Shown piece after piece: positions 58,101 through 64,000 of a stretch of 64,000 nucleotides of DNA. A model generated the notes under the pieces. The model was not told the DNA's origin, searched no databases, and saw only the letters and a program-made list of their open reading frames with translations. The stretch spans positions 558,001-622,000 of the forward strand of contig WOFQ01000010.1 of assembly GCA_012184525.1 (NCBI GenBank), in the 5' to 3' direction. Each line of letters starts with the position of its first letter. Within the stretch, counting starts at the first letter, position 1. The stretch comes from Xenoacremonium recifei. Its lineage: Eukaryota > Ascomycota > Sordariomycetes > Hypocreales > Nectriaceae. Position numbers and translations under genes: made by a program.

Positions 58101-59454
58101 AATTGGCAATATAGAGCCGTACCTGGGCAATAAGGTAAGTCATGCGCCCGGAAAGACCATGCCAGCGTCATGAGAAAGACACTTTCAAAGGACGACATTC
58201 AGTAGAAAGATGGGCGGCGGGCTGGGCTTTGGAATGGCATGCCTCGACGAGGCGGCGGCGTGGATCTTGGACTCAGCGATCTCTTACAGCAGGTCTTGGT
58301 TCTGCTTTCCATCGGCGGGCATTGCCGAGTCTTCTGGAACGTGAACCCGCGCGCGCCACAAGACACAGCGTGAGCGCCCCGTGGTCGAGGGATAGCAAAG
58401 CATGGGGAGGTTGGCGCTGCTGGCATGGCGACACCGCGTCAAGCATTTTCGTTCTCCGTCGCTCTTCTCCAGATTGCTCGCTACGTGCTCCCTCCGGAGT
58501 CTGTACAGAGTACTTGTGAGCACATTCTGCGTTACATTGGGGCTGACATTGGCATCTCGTGTTCGCCGCCAAGCTGGCCGAAGACCTTGGCTGCTCTGGA
58601 CCAGGAATCGGCAGAGTGCGTGCCGCCAAGGTTCCATTGATGATACAGTGTTAGCTCAGGCACCATCTTGGTTCGCACTGCCGCTTGGCCGACTCGCCTG
58701 GAATCCCTCGCTGTTCCCATTGGCCAGGCGCGGCAGCCGTCAGCCGAGAGCAGATTCGCTCAGGGGCAGCCGCCGCCGATGCACACCGTGCGAGCAGCTG
58801 GCGGCCGTTTGCTTGTTTCGCTATCGCCCAAAGCGACTCTAGCGCAACGCTCCCCCTGCTTTCTGGTGCGCCATGTGCTCCAGGCCAGGCCCTTCAGGCC
58901 CTTCAGCGTGAGACCTGACCCGACTTGACCCTCTTGATTGATCCCCCTCGTCCCTCCTCGCTTCTCGTTCCTCAATCCTGCACCCATCGACCGTCCAAGC
59001 CTTCGACGCCCACGAAGCCCGCGATATCTCGACGTCTCCCATTCGATTCGCCTTCGTTTCGCAGTCGCCCAGGTCGATTATGCATTCGTCGCGTCCCAAC
59101 TAATACCACTCTTTGTCCGAGCTAGCCTCCGAATCCACTCGTTTTTCTTTGATCTCGTCCCCTTTTACTACACGGTCCTGGGCCTCTTCACGAGTCGCCC
59201 ACCGACCTCGCCCAAATTTTGTTATTCGAACGCGCGCGATCGCTGGCTCATTCTACTGGGTGTGCTGGTGTGACCGAATCCTATACCTATACCCTTCTTT
59301 TCAATCTGTCGATTTCCTGTTTGCCGACCGACGTTCCCTCCCATCGCTGAAGACGCTCGTCTTATTACCTTCCGACCCTGATCGTCCAAGTGATCGACGA
59401 TCGCCGCTCTGGACGTCTCCTGGTCGACATAGAGATAGAAAAGAGGTCATCAAG
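55172..59454. other. 4.3-kb divergent intergenic region (chitin synthase / OPY2)
   Basis: The left part is the chitin synthase promoter; the last about 500 bp are a pyrimidine-rich leader of the OPY2-like gene. Frames of up to about 195 codons occur, without family features. No gene is called. Confidence 0.55.
56255..56279. repeat. (GTGCT)n tandem repeat
   Basis: About five GTGCG/GTGCT units are in tandem. Confidence 0.75.
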
Positions 59455-60819
59455 ATGGAAGACACTCATTTCCTCGTTGCGAGGGACTTGACGGAACTGC
59501 ACGAGTGTAAGACAGGCCGCTCTAGCCGGACCTTCATGGGCAAACATGCTAATCTTCATCCAGTCCTCCAACTCGTTCCCCGTGGTTCTAACTGTGTCAA
59601 ATGCGACAGCAACACTCAACTCGAATGCCCCAAATGCAGTGACGGCGAGAGCTGTCAATTCACCGTCCCTTTGGACTGCACACAATGCGCCAAGTCGGTC
59701 TGTATGTCAGATGGAACTTCTACCAAGAGCAAAGGAGACAACGGGCCGAACATTGGTGGCATCGTTGGAGGTGTCGTAGGCGGTATTGTTGCTATCGCTA
59801 TTCTCACGTACCTAGTCTGGAGGTACTGTATTAAGCCAAAGAGATCGCAAATACCCCCGACCATCTACGAGCCCGAGAACCAACCCCAAGGCTCCGAGAA
59901 AGACGCGACGTCTCGGAGATCTCGCCCGCAATCAACGCATACTGTCCATTCGATTGCTTCCACAGTCCTTACTCGAGCATCGAATATCATCCAGATCGCA
60001 TATATCCCTGGTGTTACGAACCGAGCAACGCCTACATCGCCCGCTGTTCTTGTCCCCCCTGTGCCACCGATTCCCATGCAGCATGCAGAGCGAAACAGGG
60101 GCTCTGGCTACGAAGACCAACATTTCTTTGTCCCTGGCGATCTTCGAGACTCGACGTATTCTGGGCTGTCCGGCTATTCCGATCGAACCTCGTACGCAAG
60201 AACCTCATACGCACCCCGATCAAGCATCGCCTCTACCATCTATGGGAAACAGGCACAGGTCGCCGCCCCCGCCCAGACTGGTATGCGTGCAAAGCCTACT
60301 GTCGTCAGCGTCAAGTCTATTGGGAACGGTAGCAGCGATAGCAGCACGCCTCCAGTACCTAGCATCAACTTCGAGAAATTCGGCGGACGACCTAAGAGCG
60401 GAGCGAGTGCCTTCAGCGTGGGTTCGACGTTCCTCAACAGCGCCAATACGGCTACGCAGGCTCGTGCTCAAGTGGTGAAAGTTGGGGGAGGGCTCAAGAA
60501 GGTCGATGTCGGTTCCAACAAGTCACAGACGAACTCCTCAACACCTTCTCCGGCCCCAGAGTCACCTGCTTCGTCCAATGGAAACCCAACCCGAGACTCT
60601 ACTGCCACCACTGTCATTGAAGACTCGCCATCAATCGACCAAGGACCGTTCTCCGACCCCCCTGAGCGATCAAGTCCTCAAAAGTCATCCAACGCCCCGA
60701 GCCTCGGCGCAGTGATTGAGGACGAGGCAGGAGAGATGGACAGGAACTCTGAACGAGCATCGTCATCTCAACGACGAGACAGCAGTCCCTTTGGAGACCA
60801 ACACGCGACCAAGGACTAG
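59455..60819 (+). CDS. opy2: OPY2-like single-pass membrane anchor of the HOG/MAPK pathway
   Basis: Two exons (59455-59506, 59564-60819) across a 57-bp intron give 435 aa. The intron is a multiple of three without a stop, so it could be mistaken for coding. The extracellular part carries eight cysteines (28, 31, 39, 42, 48, 56, 59, 64) in the OPY2 pattern C-x2-C, CPKC, ESC, DCTQC. One transmembrane helix follows (about 81-105, GGIVGGVVGGIVAIAILTYLV), then a long Ser/Pro-rich cytosolic tail. S. cerevisiae Opy2 recruits Ste50/Ste11 to the membrane for osmotic and filamentous signalling; a similar role is inferred. The frame is open upstream of the ATG but has no other ATG. Confidence 0.87.
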   Translation: MEDTHFLVARDLTELHECKTGRSSRTFMGKHANLHPVLQLVPRGSNCVKCDSNTQLECPKCSDGESCQFTVPLDCTQCAKSVCMSDGTSTKSKGDNGPNIGGIVGGVVGGIVAIAILTYLVWRYCIKPKRSQIPPTIYEPENQPQGSEKDATSRRSRPQSTHTVHSIASTVLTRASNIIQIAYIPGVTNRATPTSPAVLVPPVPPIPMQHAERNRGSGYEDQHFFVPGDLRDSTYSGLSGYSDRTSYARTSYAPRSSIASTIYGKQAQVAAPAQTGMRAKPTVVSVKSIGNGSSDSSTPPVPSINFEKFGGRPKSGASAFSVGSTFLNSANTATQARAQVVKVGGGLKKVDVGSNKSQTNSSTPSPAPESPASSNGNPTRDSTATTVIEDSPSIDQGPFSDPPERSSPQKSSNAPSLGAVIEDEAGEMDRNSERASSSQRRDSSPFGDQHATKD

Positions 60820-63565
60820 ACACTCGGCCGCCAGATTTGGAGTATATATGCCACAGCAACGTTGAAGTCGTGAGACTTGGCCTTCCATATATAGAGACTT
60901 ATATATCAAGGTCGCCTGTCTTGAAGGCTGTTGCGCTTCTTTTCTTCTCATGTCATTTTTGGATAGGCCTGATGTCAATCGGGAAGTGGTTTTTGTGTCG
61001 AGCAGCAGCGAACTTTCTTGGGATATGAACTTATGGCGTCTAGGGCAAGCACCGCAGGAAACGGCACGAGGGATGGCGGTACGTTTGCCAATACCAGTTA
61101 TATCTATCTATACATCTTTTCTTTGAATCGAGATGTCCTTTATTTCTTGCCTTGTATATGTGTGTGTCTGATTGCATCTGCTCCTTCTTGCTTTGTCCTG
61201 CTCAGGTGTTGAAGAGACCCCTGTTCCTGACAAATGGGATATTAATCATGAGGCAAGGTATAGGTTTGTCAAAGGTTGCGTATGATAACTATCCTCAGGT
61301 CACAACCTCTCTCCTGTTCAACGACAGCTTATTGGGATGATTAGTTGCGAAGTCTGAAGAGCACGGGAGGCCGCTAGTCGGCTCGAGGAGCAAGTAACAC
61401 CACAGCCCGGGGGCTGATAGAGGCGTGTCTCATTCGCCTCTTGGCCAGGTTGCCATCAACTCGTGGTCGTTAGCCAAATGAACCACTGCAGCAAATAATA
61501 ACCAACCGGGCGCTCTCGCCACATTCCGTTCATATGCCGGCGTTGATGCTGTGTGCCGGATCGTCGCGCGATGACTCGATGGCTTCCAATTCTCGCCTCG
61601 CCCTTCCCCCTTCGTAGGACCGCGGAAGCCCGCAACTGCTGCCGTCACACTGCTTCTTGGGCGGCTTGGGAGGTGGACGGGTGCTAGCAAAGGGATGCAT
61701 GAAACTTTAAACGACACATGCAAGACCATCTCCTATCAAGGCGGCGTCGCCGGCTAAGCAACCTTCTTGGGAACCCAATCAAGAGAAGACAATTCCGCTC
61801 GTGGCACGTCGCTCTATATAGACCTGGCCCAAGGTGTGAGGTTGGAGATGTCCGGATCAGAGCTATGATAACATCAGACTTGAGAAGTGGCTTTAGATGT
61901 GGGATGTAGCCAGCTTCCAGATTCTGCCACATTGACAGCTTCTGATCTAGACATTTTCTTGTAGGCCACTATACTCCTTAAACTCTATGGGGAAGAGTAC
62001 CTCTCACAAAGTGTAGCATCCGATACTTAACACGGCATCAATGACACGACTCGTTGGCAGCCCCCCGAATATGCCTCACACCGAGGAAGGGAGGGGGGGA
62101 GGGATAACGGTGATGCAACGTGATTTCTACCTAGTGCATGAAGTACGAAGTATCAACTCGAGAGTTTCTTAATCGGGTTGTTGGTTACAGCATCGACGTG
62201 GGTTGTCGCGAGGGCGGGTGGGGGATCGAGACGCTGCCCGCGCGGGATGCTATCAAGAAGAGTTACTTGTACGGAGTAGCTACAACATCAACTGACTCTT
62301 GTGTCGGTGCCTCGTGGAGTGCCCTTTTGTCTCGAAAGCGTGAAACGGGCTAACGAGATCTCGGTGTTCCAGCATGGAGAACGGGCATCGGCTCTCGTCT
62401 CTGTTTTAGACCATCTGGTGTTGTCGGCCGAGCTTCAAGCGACACTGAATGACACCGGAGAGCTTCCCCCCACTCGGGAACGGGCAAGTCAGACATGGAG
62501 GTCATCGGCCAGGGGCCTCAATCGTTGTTTCGTTCCGCGCCGGTTGACGAGACCATCATGGATCAATCGGTCCCAAGCCCACAGCCTCGGTGAGGAAAGT
62601 CTGTCACCATGCCGGTGTCCCACTCACTCACTCACTCTCCCTGCGTAGGTTGTGGTGACCCTGTCCGGCTGGCCCTGGATAGGTCCTGTATCATGCGGTA
62701 CTCAATTCCGTTGTTCGTTTAAAGAGCGAGCTGTCAGTTGTAGCCGTAGCCGAGTCGAGCCTTGTACCTGCTCGTACACGACAGCCCTTGACCTTGCCCC
62801 ATATCCATTGCCCTTGTTGACGATACATTCGTCTTGAAGGAGGTGGACAACCCTCAGGGAACTAGGACGCGGCAAAACTTCCACGGGCCAGCGAGGCCAC
62901 CCCCATCGAGCCCCTGCAAGCGTGCGTTGGTGGTATCGGCTGCGCTAGCTTGGTGTACATCTTCTTCAACCCGGCTGTCGACATGCTGCTGTGGCTGGGT
63001 TGGCGTTTATTACTCAGGGAAAATAAGGATCGGGAGCAGGCAGGGTGGGATTCCCTTTTCGCATCCTTCGTTTCCCCAACGAGCGGAGAAAGAACTTTGC
63101 AAGACGAGCGAGCACCTCATCCACCACTTCTCTTCATCCTCCCTACCCCCCCTCCCCTGCTGGCCTCCCGTCTCCTAGCAGGGCTTGTCAGCTCTGAGGG
63201 TACATCTGCGGCCTGCCAGCCAGGATGGATGCCAGGCCTTCCTTCACCTCAGCAAGGGGAGGAGCTTGGGATATGGTTCCACGCTCTGTTTCGATCCCTC
63301 CCAACCGCTCCTAGCCCGTCCGTATCACTCGCAGCATGTCCCACGGCTGCGTACATCCCGAAGCGTCGCCTTGCTTCAGGAGGGGCCACTGCAATCTCTA
63401 ACAACAACGAACGACTCAGGAGAGACCAGGCTAGGTTGCTCGAGGTGCGCTGGCTGGCTCCCGCCCCTTCACCTTGCCTCTCTCCCTTCTGTTGCATGCA
63501 TGCATGCCTACATGGCATCTCAGCCTACCGAAAGACGAGCATCGGCTAATAGGCGGTCGAACCAC

Positions 63566-63590
63566 GACAGACAGACAGACAGACAGACAG
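63566..63590. repeat. (GACA)6 microsatellite
   Basis: About six tandem GACA units. Confidence 0.85.
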
Positions 63591-63640
63591 TTCACAGATC
63601 GACTCGATGGCCTAAGCAGGCGAGTCGAGCTAACCAGAAT

Positions 63641-63658
63641 CCGCCGCCGCCGCCGCCG
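63641..63658. repeat. (CCG)6 microsatellite
   Basis: Six tandem CCG triplets. Confidence 0.85.
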
Positions 63659-64000
63659 TCTCGATGTTCGCCCGGCTCCTAGTTCTCGGTCTCCCAACGG
63701 CGGGCTCGAACCCTCCCTCCCTCTTCCCCCCCTCTCGCCAGCATGAACCATCCATGTCGTTCGTCTTGCTGCTGGGCTTCCTTTCCTTGTCAAAAGCCCG
63801 CACAGACTCTCTCGCCTGGAAGTCTTCCCGCCTCCCGCCCCGGCACTTCTGTCTGATTTTGCCCATCTATTGCATCCAGTCCGCCGAGTGCTGTGCCTGT
63901 GCCTGTGCCAACTCCATCTTCCATCTCCCGTCTCCACGCTAGATGGGCTGGGCGTTGTGGTTCTTGAATCGTATTTTGAACTTGTCCACCAACATTTTGC

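Larger units (their letters stand above)
60820..64000. other. gene-poor right flank
   Basis: This 3.2-kb region begins with the OPY2 3' UTR. Open frames near 62.9-63.7 kb are Pro/Ser/Arg-rich and overlap on several frames, as expected of GC-rich non-coding DNA. The right edge is pyrimidine-rich and could be the leader of a gene beyond the window. Confidence 0.55.

Noticed and set aside
59113..59454. N-terminal extension of the OPY2-like protein in the same frame
   Set aside because: The frame is open, but the first ATG is at 59455; upstream residues are a pyrimidine-rich leader without a start codon.
62950..63682. Overlapping 165-199 codon plus-strand frames near the right edge
   Set aside because: Two frames are open over the same bases with low-complexity residues and microsatellites, so neither looks selected.
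63700..63720. T-loop-like GGGTTCGAGCCC on the minus strand, checked as a tRNA
   Set aside because: No matching anticodon arm, D arm or acceptor stem could be built around it.

Overview
The window is nuclear DNA of a filamentous ascomycete (Pezizomycotina), most likely a sordariomycete and probably Hypocreales. The reasons are short introns (about 47-127 bp) with GTAAGT-like donors and CTAAC/CTGAC branch sites, an APSES regulator of the StuA type, a chitin synthase with the filamentous-fungal C-terminus, a CCG-6-like GPI wall protein, and ketol-acid reductoisomerase and RPA1 sequences that resemble Neurospora/Fusarium proteins. I assign 19 protein-coding genes. Splice sites were worked out by hand from donor, branch and acceptor sequence, reading phase and family alignment recalled from knowledge. 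No RNA genes, transposons or CRISPR arrays were recognised.

Layout. 1-12 kb: a secreted GPI-type protein, an HD-domain hydrolase, an EsdC-like glycogen-binding-domain protein, an amidohydrolase of the rhamnonolactonase type and a large coiled-coil protein. 12.5-14.5 kb: stuA, the developmental APSES factor, on the minus strand with a predicted 5' leader intron and an upstream ORF. 14.5-24.9 kb: about 10 kb without a convincing gene. 24.9-29 kb: a small BRCT protein and an ACSS3/propionyl-CoA-synthetase-like enzyme ending in a peroxisomal SRL tripeptide. 31.4-31.9 kb: the CCG-6-like wall protein, flanked by large gene-free stretches.

36.7-55.2 kb is a compact housekeeping block: quinone oxidoreductase, dienelactone hydrolase, RPA1 (large subunit of replication protein A), PRO2 (proline synthesis), a DHA1-type MFS transporter, a serine/threonine dehydratase-like PLP enzyme, ILV5 (branched-chain amino acid synthesis), the NEDD8-conjugating enzyme UBC12, and a probable class III chitin synthase. 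55.2-59.4 kb is again gene-poor. 59.4-60.8 kb encodes an OPY2-like membrane anchor of the HOG/MAPK pathway. 60.8-64 kb shows no gene.

Themes: cell wall and development (stuA, esdC-like, chitin synthase, two GPI proteins, OPY2) sit beside wide intergenic regions, whereas metabolic and replication genes are tightly packed. Four introns are multiples of three with no in-frame stop, so naive ORF calling would retain them. The RPA1 promoter carries three MCB (ACGCGT) boxes. I found no convincing new multi-gene system; the best leads are regulatory (the stuA upstream region and leader, the MCB cluster) and a few poorly described proteins.
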